Of a DNA stretch of 34,247 nt, positions 1 through 6,085 are shown piece after piece (positions within the stretch are counted from its first letter, which is position 1; each line of letters starts with the position of its first letter). The DNA is taken from assembly GCF_051846935.1 (NCBI RefSeq), contig NZ_JBPYCS010000028.1:1-34247 (forward strand), given 5' to 3'. The stretch comes from JBPYCR01 sp051846935 (GTDB lineage Bacteria > Bacillota > Bacilli > Bacillales > Amphibacillaceae). Below the pieces are notes generated by a model, which did no database searches, was not told the origin of the DNA, and saw only the letters and a list, made by a program, of their open reading frames with translations. The position numbers were made by a program, and so were the translations under genes.

Positions 1-44
1 TTAAGTGTAAGTTATTATAAATGAAAAAATGAAATCGTTTTTAA

Positions 45-176
45 TTAACCTATATAACTAATTACTGCACCGACTGCAAATATTAAGATAAAGAATAAAA
101 ATGAGAAGCTAAAGCCTTTTATTGAGTCGATAACATCATTTCCTTGAGATTGCGGATCTTTTTCAAATTCGTTCAT
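45..176 (-). CDS. yqzM: YqzM-like small membrane protein
   Basis: A 43-residue protein begins MNEFEKDPQS and has one hydrophobic segment at about residues 22-41, preceded by an acidic and polar N-terminus. This size and layout, and the place opposite in strand and just before holA, match YqzM of Bacillus, a small membrane protein of unknown function. The start at 176 is chosen because a GGAGGG site (183-188 read on the minus strand) lies 6 nt upstream; the ATG at 182 touches that site and is too close. In B. subtilis comEC lies on the other side, so this window probably starts just after comEC. Function is not known and I infer none. The family call rests on length, sequence start and position, not on a search. 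Confidence 0.8.
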   Translation of the reverse strand: MNEFEKDPQSQGNDVIDSIKGFSFSFLFFILIFAVGAVISYIG

Positions 177-201
177 TTCCATCCCTCCTATACCTTCTGT
201 T

Positions 202-230
202 AGTATAAATCACTTTTAAAAATAAATCTA
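202..230 (-). promoter_or_regulatory. Possible promoter of yqzM
   Basis: Read on the minus strand, TATACT (202-207) would be the -10 and TAGATT (225-230) a poor -35, with a 17-bp spacer. The -10 lies about 25 nt upstream of the yqzM start. Weak support. Confidence 0.3.
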
Positions 231-340
231 GCTATACATTGCTTTTTCACACAAATTTAGAAATCACCAAAATTAGAAAGAGTTAACAGCTATAACTTTA
301 GACGAAATCGAAAAACTATGTGTAGGGCTACCGTTTAAAG

Positions 341-363
341 AACAGTTCCTAGGGCTGTTTTTT
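341..363 (+). terminator. Rho-independent terminator on the + strand
   Basis: AACAGTTC (341-348) pairs with GGGCTGTT (352-359), with two G-U pairs and a 3-nt loop, and is followed by TTTT. No + strand gene in the window lies upstream, so it would end read-through from the left or a short unannotated transcript. Confidence 0.55.
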
Positions 364-383
364 GAACGTTTATATAGATGATG

Positions 384-410
384 GGAGAGGAAAAAATTCC
401 TCTCCTCTTT
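384..410 (+). terminator. Second terminator-like hairpin before holA
   Basis: GGAGAGGAA (384-392) and TTCCTCTCC (397-405) form a perfect 9-bp stem with an AAAA loop, followed by TCTTT. With the hairpin at 341-363 it would insulate holA from upstream transcription. The T tract is short. Confidence 0.5.
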
Positions 411-425
411 ATTCCCTGTTATAAT
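397..425 (+). promoter_or_regulatory. Possible holA promoter
   Basis: A perfect TATAAT (420-425) lies 33 nt before the chosen holA start. The hexamer 17 bp upstream (TTCCTC, 397-402) is a poor -35 and also forms one arm of the hairpin at 384-405, so the promoter and that hairpin overlap. Confidence 0.4.
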
Positions 426-458
426 AAATGACATATGAAGCGTAATGGAGTTGATTCT

Positions 459-1481
459 ATGTTGTCGTTTGAAGATGCATGGCAAAATATAAAAAATAAA
501 AGTGTTCCTCACGTCGTTTTATTATACGGCGAAGAAGCATATTTTACAACAAACATAAGACAGCATATTCAGCAAACTGTAGCGCTTGAATGCGAAGTGG
601 AAACCGTCGAGTATGACTTACGAGAGACTTCTATTCAAGATATTATAACGGATGCCGAAACATATCCTTTTTTTGGAGAAAAGAAAGTAGTTTTTGCTGA
701 AAATGCTCTTTTTCTTAAATCAAAACAAGAAAAGATAATCGTCGAGCACGATATAAAAAAATTAGAGCGTTATGTTAACAATCCAGTAGACTATACAACG
801 CTAGTCCTTATAGCGCCTTATGAAAAATTAGACGAAAGGAAACGGATCGTAAAATTGCTTAAATCGGCTGCGATGACAGTTGTCTGCCAGCCAATTAAGG
901 AGACGGATATACATAGGTGGATAAAAAAAATAGCGGAACAATTAAGCATTCGATTAGAGAAGGATGCGATTGACTTACTCGCATTGGAATTGTCTACAGA
1001 TTTGTTCTTAATTAAAAATGAGCTCGCGAAGCTCGCACTATACACAGGTGAGGGCGGTATCGTTTCAAAAGAGATTGCAGAAACCCTTGTTTCACATACG
1101 ATAAATCAATCGGCTATAAAATTGACTGAAGCAGTGATGGAAAAGGATTTGCATAAAGCAATTCAAATCTACAAAGATTTGGAAAAAATGAAGGAAGAAC
1201 CAATTGCAATTTTGGGATTACTCGCCTATCAATTTAGAATAATAATGCAAGTTAAGCTGTTAAAAAAGAAAGGCTATAACCAATTTCAAATGCAGAAGCA
1301 ATTAAAAGTTCATCCGTATGTTGTAAAGGTTGCATACAAAAGGGAATCGTTCTTTACTATGACAAGCGTTAAAGAAATTATAAGCAATTTAACAATAACT
1401 GATGCCGCTATAAAACAAGGCAAAATGGATAAAAACATTGCTTTTGAACTGTTATTGTTTAGATTGACCCAGCCGGCATAA
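459..1481 (+). CDS. holA: DNA polymerase III delta subunit
   Basis: The product (340 residues) matches HolA (YqeN in B. subtilis), the delta subunit of the clamp loader, which opens the beta sliding clamp and loads it on DNA with delta-prime and tau/gamma. The N-terminal AAA+-like domain opens with LLYGEEAYF (residues 21-29); the sequence APYEKLDERK and a C-terminal helical collar region (about 220-340) are typical. Delta has no working Walker A motif, which is normal. Start: the ATG at 459 has TGGAG (446-450) 8 nt upstream; the in-frame ATG at 435 has no ribosome site and would add eight residues. The gene stands alone and faces rpsT; it probably ends in the hairpins of the mobile remnant that follows. 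Confidence 0.92.
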   Translation: MLSFEDAWQNIKNKSVPHVVLLYGEEAYFTTNIRQHIQQTVALECEVETVEYDLRETSIQDIITDAETYPFFGEKKVVFAENALFLKSKQEKIIVEHDIKKLERYVNNPVDYTTLVLIAPYEKLDERKRIVKLLKSAAMTVVCQPIKETDIHRWIKKIAEQLSIRLEKDAIDLLALELSTDLFLIKNELAKLALYTGEGGIVSKEIAETLVSHTINQSAIKLTEAVMEKDLHKAIQIYKDLEKMKEEPIAILGLLAYQFRIIMQVKLLKKKGYNQFQMQKQLKVHPYVVKVAYKRESFFTMTSVKEIISNLTITDAAIKQGKMDKNIAFELLLFRLTQPA

Positions 1482-1603
1482 AAATTGTTTGAATACCAAA
1501 AGAAAAACATAAGGAAACGAACGTGACGACTCACTATTACGAATAATTTAATAAAACGCTCGATAAAATAAGAGAGGGCTGGGACAAAACCGTGCTAGAT
1601 ATT

Positions 1604-1638
1604 CAAAAGGAATTCGGTTTTAAACGGAATTCCTTTTG
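1604..1638 (+). terminator. Strong hairpin after holA, inside the left end of the IS remnant
   Basis: CAAAAGGAATTC (1604-1615) pairs with GAATTCCTTTTG (1627-1638) as a perfect 12-bp stem, followed by GTATTTT. It may act as the holA terminator; sub-terminal hairpins of this kind are also usual inside IS ends. Confidence 0.4.
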
Positions 1639-1719
1639 GTATTTTAATAAGAAGTCCGATAAAGCTCTTACACAAAAAGTATTATATAGTGTATGTTCAT
1701 TACGGTAATAGAAACGTAT

Positions 1720-1748
1720 GGTGGACGCTTTCCATGCCATGCCTCAGC
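1720..1748 (+). repeat. Fragment of the GC-rich dispersed repeat
   Basis: Begins GGTGGACGCTTTCC and ends CTCAGC. It aligns with 21306-21336 (GGTGGATGCTTTCC...TTCAGC) with a few changes and a short deletion in the middle. Degenerate copy inside the IS1182-like remnant. Confidence 0.5.
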
Positions 1749-1787
1749 AGCCGACTAATATTCGGATACGTATACCATTTTTGATTT

Positions 1788-1925
1788 TTGAAAGCTAATT
1801 TTTATTTCACTCGTCTATTCGTAGGGGGAAATCCAGGAGTGCATAATGAGTTAGAGTTTGCATTAATGGCGGTAAACTTACAGAGGTGCGTCTCCATTCC
1901 TATAACGATAGAAGTAGCACTTCTA
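1788..1925 (+). pseudogene. Transposase C-terminal fragment (IS1182-like)
   Basis: One frame encodes HNELEFALMAVNLQR at about 1842-1886. This resembles the motif (E/N)NELGFxLMAxNLRK near the end of IS1182-type transposases. The frame runs on through the terminal hairpin and the inverted end into rpsT territory, as happens in complete elements of this type. There is no ribosome site and no plausible start, so I treat it as a remnant, not a gene. A DDE transposase of another IS4/IS5-like family remains possible. Confidence 0.5.
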
Positions 1926-1944
1926 CCCAAAAAAGCGAAAAAAA

Positions 1945-1985
1945 GGTGCTGTTTATTTTTCTCAATAAACAACACCGTTTTTATT
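1945..1985. terminator. Bidirectional terminator between holA and rpsT
   Basis: GGTGCTGTTTATT (1945-1957) pairs with AATAAACAACACC (1964-1976) with one mismatch. T tracts follow on both strands (GTTTTTATTTT on +, TTTTTTT on -). It is the sub-terminal hairpin of the IS remnant and probably ends rpsT transcription. Confidence 0.65.
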
Positions 1986-2030
1986 TTGTTCAAGACTAGT
2001 TTTGTCCCAGCCTCTTTTTTTGATGTTCAG

Positions 2031-2297
2031 TTACGCGCCCATTTGATTGATTTTTGACGCAAGACGCGTTTTTTGACGATTGCCGCTGTTTTGGTGAATT
2101 ACGCCTTTTTGTACAGCCTTGTCAATTTTTCTAACTGTTTTATTGTATGCATCTTTCGCGCTTTCAATATCATTTGCTTGAATTAATTGTTCAAGCTGTT
2201 TTATTTGTGTACGCATATCGGATTTAACGGATTGGTTTAAAGCATGTTTTTTCTGGTTTACACCTACACGCTTAATTGCTGATTTTAAATTTGCCAT
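2031..2297 (-). CDS. rpsT: 30S ribosomal protein S20
   Basis: The 88-residue basic protein starts MANLKSAIKRV and ends SKINQMGA, the usual form and length of bacterial S20, which binds 16S rRNA early in assembly of the 30S subunit. The ATG at 2297 is preceded by AGGAGGTGG, an almost full match to the 16S rRNA 3' end. An in-frame ATG 13 codons further upstream has no such site and would add residues foreign to S20. The gene is alone on the minus strand, converges with holA, and has its own strong promoter about 100 nt upstream. Confidence 0.97.
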   Translation of the reverse strand: MANLKSAIKRVGVNQKKHALNQSVKSDMRTQIKQLEQLIQANDIESAKDAYNKTVRKIDKAVQKGVIHQNSGNRQKTRLASKINQMGA

Positions 2298-2400
2298 TAT
2301 TTTTCCACCTCCTAGTAAATAATAAATAGTTTCCATTTGAACGGAGTGTCCCGTTTCAATCGAATCTTGTATTTAGAGTTCTTTTGGTACGTAACTTCCA

Positions 2401-2429
2401 ATTATAAAGAACAAGAAACATTTTACCAA
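2401..2429 (-). promoter_or_regulatory. SigA promoter of rpsT
   Basis: On the minus strand TTGGTA (2424-2429), a 17-bp spacer and a perfect TATAAT (2401-2406). A perfect 9-bp inverted repeat, CTTTTGGTA (2381-2389) and TACCAAAAG (2424-2432), spans the -10 and overlaps the -35. Its role is unknown. Confidence 0.8.
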
Positions 2430-2466
2430 AAGTAGCCCCTTATTTCAACTGAATTATTTAAAGTAA

Positions 2467-2686
2467 GTGAGTCACGAATTTGTCGGGCTCTATTAAAGAA
2501 GCTGAAAACACTCTTTTGTAAACGTTTATTTACGTAATCTATCATCGAGATATATTTAAACCCCTACTCCATTGGTACCGCCTCAAGCTTCTTAAAGATA
2601 GTCATGGAACATAAAGAATCCACCTACCGAGAATATTAATACGGTGCTATTCAAGGATCAATTTCTTTTCGATAGCAATGACTCAC
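2467..2686 (-). mobile_element. Decayed third copy of the small element (MITE)
   Basis: This otherwise empty interval between rpsT and gpr reads, on the minus strand, as a diverged copy of the elements at 5742-5970 and 21194-21452. The ends GTGAGTCAC (2467-2475) and TGACTCAC (2679-2686) are inverted to each other. Shared inner blocks in the same order include AAGAAGCTGAAAA (2495-2507), CTACCGA near 2625 and CGGTGCTATTCA near 2642. The GC-rich core of the other copies is missing. No target duplication is left. Identity is much lower than between the other two copies, so boundaries are approximate. Confidence 0.55.
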
Positions 2687-2784
2687 ATTTGATAGTCGTT
2701 CACTTTTGCATTAGATCGTATGCAAATTGTTTTACTTATACATTTAGAATACATGTTTTTCTCTATTATGAGAAACGATATAAA

Positions 2785-2791
2785 CATACTA
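2785..2791 (+). promoter_or_regulatory. Possible forespore (SigG/SigF) -10 of gpr
   Basis: CATACTA matches the usual SigG -10 and lies 21 nt upstream of the chosen gpr start. gpr is a forespore gene in Bacillus. I do not see a good -35 at the expected 17-18 bp, so support is partial. Confidence 0.3.
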
Positions 2792-2812
2792 TTGAAAGAA
2801 AGGATGATTAAC

Positions 2813-3904
2813 TTGAACAAAGAAATTACAAACATACAAGTTCGTACCGATTTGGCTGTTGAAGCAAGAGATATGTATGTTCAAGAAGCTGATGATAAAA
2901 AAACAACAGGTGTAACCGTCAAAGATCGAACTATTGGTAATATTAATGTTTCCTACGTATCAATTGATAATCAAGGAGCGAAAATGCTCGGAAAAAAAGC
3001 AGGAACTTATATTACGATATATGCAGACGGTGTTAAAAAGCAAGATACAACAAAGCAGCACGAAGCAGCTGAAATCTTAGCAGAAGAATTGAAATCTTTA
3101 TTAAAACTGCACAACATTAAACAGGAAAGCACCGGTTTAATTGTCGGCTTAGGAAATTGGAATGTTACTCCTGATGCACTTGGTCCAATGTCAATAGAAA
3201 AAATACTCGTTACGAACCATCTGTTTCAGCTCGAATACGAAACAGTAGCTGCAGGCTATCGTCCAGTTGCAGCGATTACTCCTGGTGTTATGGGAGTTAC
3301 AGGTATGGAAACGAGTGATATTATTCGAGGAATTGTCGAAAAATTTAAGCCGGACTTTATTATTGCAATTGATGCACTTGCTTCCCGTTCAATTGAGCGA
3401 ATAAATGAAACGATCCAGTTATCAGACACAGGCATTCACCCTGGCTCAGGGGTGGGGAATAAGCGGAAGGAATTGAGCAAGGATACGTTAGGTATTCCTG
3501 TATTTGCAGTAGGAGTACCGACTGTTGTTGATGCTGTAACGATAACAAGTGATGCGATTGATTTTCTATTAAAACATTTCGGCAGAGAGTGGAAAGAAAA
3601 AGATAAACCATCGAAATCACTTGTTCCAGCTAGTTTAAGCTTTGGTGAGAAAAAATTTAAGGAAACGGACTTACCGGATCCTAAAAAAAGAAGTGCTTTT
3701 TTAGGAATGGTCGGAAATTTACAAGAGGACGAAAAAAGAAAATTAATAGCTGAAGTGTTAACGCCTATTGGGCATAATCTGATGGTAACACCGAAAGAAG
3801 TGGACGGATTTATGATAGATATGGCAACTGTACTTGCAAGTGGAATTAATGCAGCACTGCATGAAAATGTAAATACGGATAACTTCTCCGCTTATACACG
3901 ATAA
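2813..3904 (+). CDS. gpr: Germination protease GPR
   Basis: GPR is the spore-specific protease that degrades the DNA-coating small acid-soluble proteins at germination. It is made as a zymogen in the forespore and cuts itself. The protein (363 residues) has the self-cleavage region RTDLAVE (11-17); by analogy with the known processing, cleavage after D13 would remove a 13-residue propeptide. GNWNVTPDALGP (114-125) and SDTGIHPGSGVGNK (204-217) are hallmark blocks. I choose the TTG at 2813, with AAAGGA (2799-2804) 8 nt upstream, because it gives an N-terminus of family length; upstream ATGs (2720, 2804) lack a properly placed ribosome site. spoIIP follows 111 nt later, as in Bacillus. Confidence 0.95.
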   Translation: MNKEITNIQVRTDLAVEARDMYVQEADDKKTTGVTVKDRTIGNINVSYVSIDNQGAKMLGKKAGTYITIYADGVKKQDTTKQHEAAEILAEELKSLLKLHNIKQESTGLIVGLGNWNVTPDALGPMSIEKILVTNHLFQLEYETVAAGYRPVAAITPGVMGVTGMETSDIIRGIVEKFKPDFIIAIDALASRSIERINETIQLSDTGIHPGSGVGNKRKELSKDTLGIPVFAVGVPTVVDAVTITSDAIDFLLKHFGREWKEKDKPSKSLVPASLSFGEKKFKETDLPDPKKRSAFLGMVGNLQEDEKRKLIAEVLTPIGHNLMVTPKEVDGFMIDMATVLASGINAALHENVNTDNFSAYTR

Positions 3905-4015
3905 ATAAGACTTCTATTAAAAAAATAAGAATATAACAGATAATGTTCTATCTCTTTCGCTTTTCTCATAGAGTTTAAATATGAGGCATAAATTGCTGGC
4001 AAGGAGGATAGAACA

Positions 4016-5182
4016 TTGTTTTTTAAAAATAGTAAACATCACATTGCCCCCTTTTTACGCAGAAGTGGGGGAATATATCTTATTTGCATCGTTGTTTTGG
4101 TTATATTTATAGGCATGTTAACTACTGCAAAGCCTGCATATCGTTTTTCTTCACAAGCAATTACGACTTGGACAAGCGACATTGAAAGTTCGACCTTTTT
4201 GTATTTAATCGGACTTGAGAATCGATTATTTAAAGATGCATTTCCTGAAGGTAAATCAATACCAAAATTATCAAATACATTATTTCAAGTAGCAACAAAT
4301 ATAAAATCAGGCGATCCACGTAGCTTGCTTGCTCACGTCATCCCTGGGTATTCTTCATTTGAGCATCGGATTATAGTTGCTGGCGAGGGGACTGACTACG
4401 CAAATTTGTCGTTCGAATCGTCTCCACCGTTAGAAGAGGTGCTAAAAAAGCGAGAAGCCGTTGCTGATGAGCCCGAGGAAGATATAAAGCAAACAGAAAA
4501 CACGGGACTATCGACAGGTGATAAAAAAGTAGTGTTTATTTATAACACACATAATAGAGAATCGTTCCTGCCCCATCTTCCAGGTGTAACCGATCCGAAT
4601 TCAGCACATCACGAAGAAGTAAATGTAACAAAAGTTAGCGATCGAATCGCTAAAACTTTGGAATTGAACGGTATCGGTACATCAAGAGATTCGACGGATA
4701 TTATGCAAGTGTTAAATCAAAAAGGATGGAAATATGGGAAGTCCTATGATGCTTCACGCCCAATTGTAGAGGAAGCTATTGGCCAAAATAAAAATATTCA
4801 ATACATTTTTGATATACATCGGGATAGTTTACGTCGTAATAAAACGACGAAATCAATCAATGGAAAAGATTACGCTCAGCTATTATTCGTCGTTGGTGCA
4901 GAATATGCTTCCTATGAGAAAAATCTAGCTTTAGCTACTGCGATGCATTATGAAATCCAAGAAAGCTACCCTGGGTTAAGTAAGGGAGTAATAACAAAGG
5001 AAGGCGCAGGAACAAATGGAGTGTTCAATCAAGATCTATCTGAAAATGCACTATTACTAGAAATTGGCGGTGTTGACAATAATTTAGATGAGTTATTTCG
5101 AAGTGCAGATGTAGTTGCGGAAGTATTTAGCAAGATGTATTGGGAAGCAGAAAAAGTAGATGTACAAATCAAGGAGGAATAA
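4016..5182 (+). CDS. spoIIP: Stage II sporulation protein P
   Basis: SpoIIP is a cell-wall hydrolase (amidase and endopeptidase) which works with SpoIID and SpoIIM to thin septal peptidoglycan and drive engulfment of the forespore. The 388-residue protein has one N-terminal membrane anchor (about 19-37), an acidic linker (about 147-163) and a C-terminal amidase domain with likely metal-binding or catalytic residues His179 (NTHNRES), His268 (DIHRDS) and Glu349 (LEIGG). These His positions are each 10 lower than those I recall for B. subtilis, fitting a slightly shorter protein. The start is TTG at 4016 with AAGGAGG 8 nt upstream. yqxA follows after 2 nt and its ribosome site lies within the end of spoIIP, so the two are co-transcribed. 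Confidence 0.95.
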   Translation: MFFKNSKHHIAPFLRRSGGIYLICIVVLVIFIGMLTTAKPAYRFSSQAITTWTSDIESSTFLYLIGLENRLFKDAFPEGKSIPKLSNTLFQVATNIKSGDPRSLLAHVIPGYSSFEHRIIVAGEGTDYANLSFESSPPLEEVLKKREAVADEPEEDIKQTENTGLSTGDKKVVFIYNTHNRESFLPHLPGVTDPNSAHHEEVNVTKVSDRIAKTLELNGIGTSRDSTDIMQVLNQKGWKYGKSYDASRPIVEEAIGQNKNIQYIFDIHRDSLRRNKTTKSINGKDYAQLLFVVGAEYASYEKNLALATAMHYEIQESYPGLSKGVITKEGAGTNGVFNQDLSENALLLEIGGVDNNLDELFRSADVVAEVFSKMYWEAEKVDVQIKEE

Positions 5183-5184
5183 GC

Positions 5185-5487
5185 ATGGCTCGTGTTTTTA
5201 TAATTCTATTATTATTAGCAGTGTTCTTCTTGTCTGGAATGGCTTTTGGGATTGATAAAAATAATGATGATACATATGGGCCGGTTGATTTCGATGATGT
5301 CGTTGAAGAAGTAGAAGTACAGGAAGTAGAGGAGCCTAAACAGTCAAATCCTAAAAAGGCCGCTCTTTTAACCGAGGAAGACCACTTAGTTCAGAAGATA
5401 GCTGGATTTTTAGATAAAATTGTTCGTGCTTTTTACGAATTAGTCGTACATGTATTGTATCGCTTTGCTGAATTGTTTTTTGAATGA
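5185..5487 (+). CDS. yqxA: YqxA-like membrane protein (DUF3679 type)
   Basis: A 100-residue protein with an N-terminal membrane segment or signal (MARVFIILLLLAVFFLSG), a very acidic middle (about residues 32-50, rich in D, E and V) and an amphipathic C-terminal region (about 65-100). Size, form and place between spoIIP and lepA match YqxA of Bacillus, whose function is not established. The ATG at 5185 follows AAGGAGGAATAAGC, so translation is probably coupled to spoIIP; the in-frame start at 5140 lies inside spoIIP and would add an unrelated peptide. Co-expression with spoIIP suggests a sporulation-related or envelope role, but this is inference only. Confidence 0.8.
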   Translation: MARVFIILLLLAVFFLSGMAFGIDKNNDDTYGPVDFDDVVEEVEVQEVEEPKQSNPKKAALLTEEDHLVQKIAGFLDKIVRAFYELVVHVLYRFAELFFE

Positions 5488-5741
5488 ATTAAAGGTTACC
5501 ATGGAATAGTCCATAAACGAAATAAATACACCATACCCTTACCAACAATAGTAAACTACAATAAATCGGTCATATGTTCTTCCGCATACATTTTATTCTT
5601 ATAATTTATACGCAAACTTATTAAGAAGAGCGTAATCGTTCTGCGCAGGATCGCAAATGAATAACTCGTTTTATAAAAATGGAATCAAATCAGTTACGCA
5701 GTTACGTCTGTCCATTCTTTTTTTAGATCGATTGCTTATTC
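5488..5741. other. Intergenic stretch with no gene
   Basis: I see no reading frame with a ribosome site. The only structure is the bulged hairpin at 5678-5724. The last nine bases (TGCTTATTC, 5733-5741) are the left copy of the target duplication of the element that follows. Confidence 0.6.
5678..5724 (+). terminator. Weak terminator candidate after yqxA
   Basis: AATGGA (5678-5683) and TCCATT (5711-5716) pair around an interrupted inner stem (CAG/CTG, ACG/CGT), followed by CTTTTTTT. The bulges make it uncertain. Confidence 0.35.
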
Positions 5742-5970
5742 GTATGAGTAACATGTTTGTGGAGGAACAGATGCACGAATCTAACTAGATAATATGAGAT
5801 CAATTTTACTTCGAACGATATACACATGAATAACACCGTTGATTTTCACTGCCCACGGAAAGCGTAGTGTATATCTACTGCGGTCGGTAGGAATCAATTC
5901 TAAAATTAACGAATACAAAGAGAGGTTTTTTAACTTCTTAAACTAACACCCACAAATACGTGACTCAATC
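5742..5970 (+). mobile_element. Small non-autonomous element (MITE), copy with perfect target duplication
   Basis: A 229-bp element with imperfect inverted ends: TGAGTAACATGTTTGTGG at the left (from 5745) and, on the other strand at the right, TGAGTCACGTATTTGTGG (15 of 18 identical). The 9-mer TGCTTATTC occurs directly before (5733-5741) and directly after (5971-5979), a perfect target duplication. It codes for nothing. It is about 96% identical to 21194-21452 outside two short length differences; it lacks the 34-nt 5' half of the GC-rich palindrome present there (one C remains). Its right end is 17 bp from the lepA -35. Family unknown; a 9-bp duplication limits the candidates but does not name one. 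Confidence 0.88.
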
Positions 5971-5987
5971 TGCTTATTCTATATCTA

Positions 5988-6016
5988 TTGAAACGATTGA
6001 ATACTGTTGCTATAAT
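5988..6016 (+). promoter_or_regulatory. SigA promoter of lepA
   Basis: TTGAAA (5988-5993), 17-bp spacer, TATAAT (6011-6016). It lies just outside the target duplication of the small element, so the insertion did not disrupt it. Confidence 0.85.
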
Positions 6017-6085
6017 CAATGCTAGCAATAATTTTTTTGGAGTTTGAAAAGCAGATGCAGACATATTTGGGAGTGAACAGCATTC

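Larger units (their letters stand above)
1573..2015 (+). mobile_element. Decayed IS1182-like element, internally deleted
   Basis: The interval between the convergent genes holA and rpsT has matching ends in opposite orientation: AGAGGGCTGGGACAAAAC (1573-1590) and GTTTTGTCCCAGCCTCT (1999-2015), identical but for one extra G. Just inside each end is a strong hairpin (1604-1638; 1945-1976). Between them lies a short open stretch resembling the C-terminus of an IS1182-type DDE transposase (1788 onward). The whole is about 440 bp, far less than a full IS of this type, so most of the transposase has been lost. A fragment of the GC-rich repeat seen elsewhere in the window sits at 1720-1748. I see no clear target duplication. 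Family assignment is from memory of motif and end sequences, without a search. Confidence 0.6.

Noticed and set aside
1788..2057. Open frame of 89 codons read as a gene
   Set aside because: It has no ribosome site, starts within an IS remnant and runs through the inverted end into the rpsT coding region. Treated as a transposase fragment.
3987..3994. CATAAATT as a SigE -10 for spoIIP
   Set aside because: Transcription would start inside the ribosome site, and the -35 match is poor.
5958..5967. ACGTGACTCA as a shared operator of translation genes
   Set aside because: The same string is the terminal inverted repeat of a mobile element, which explains its presence. A regulatory effect is kept only as a finding to test.
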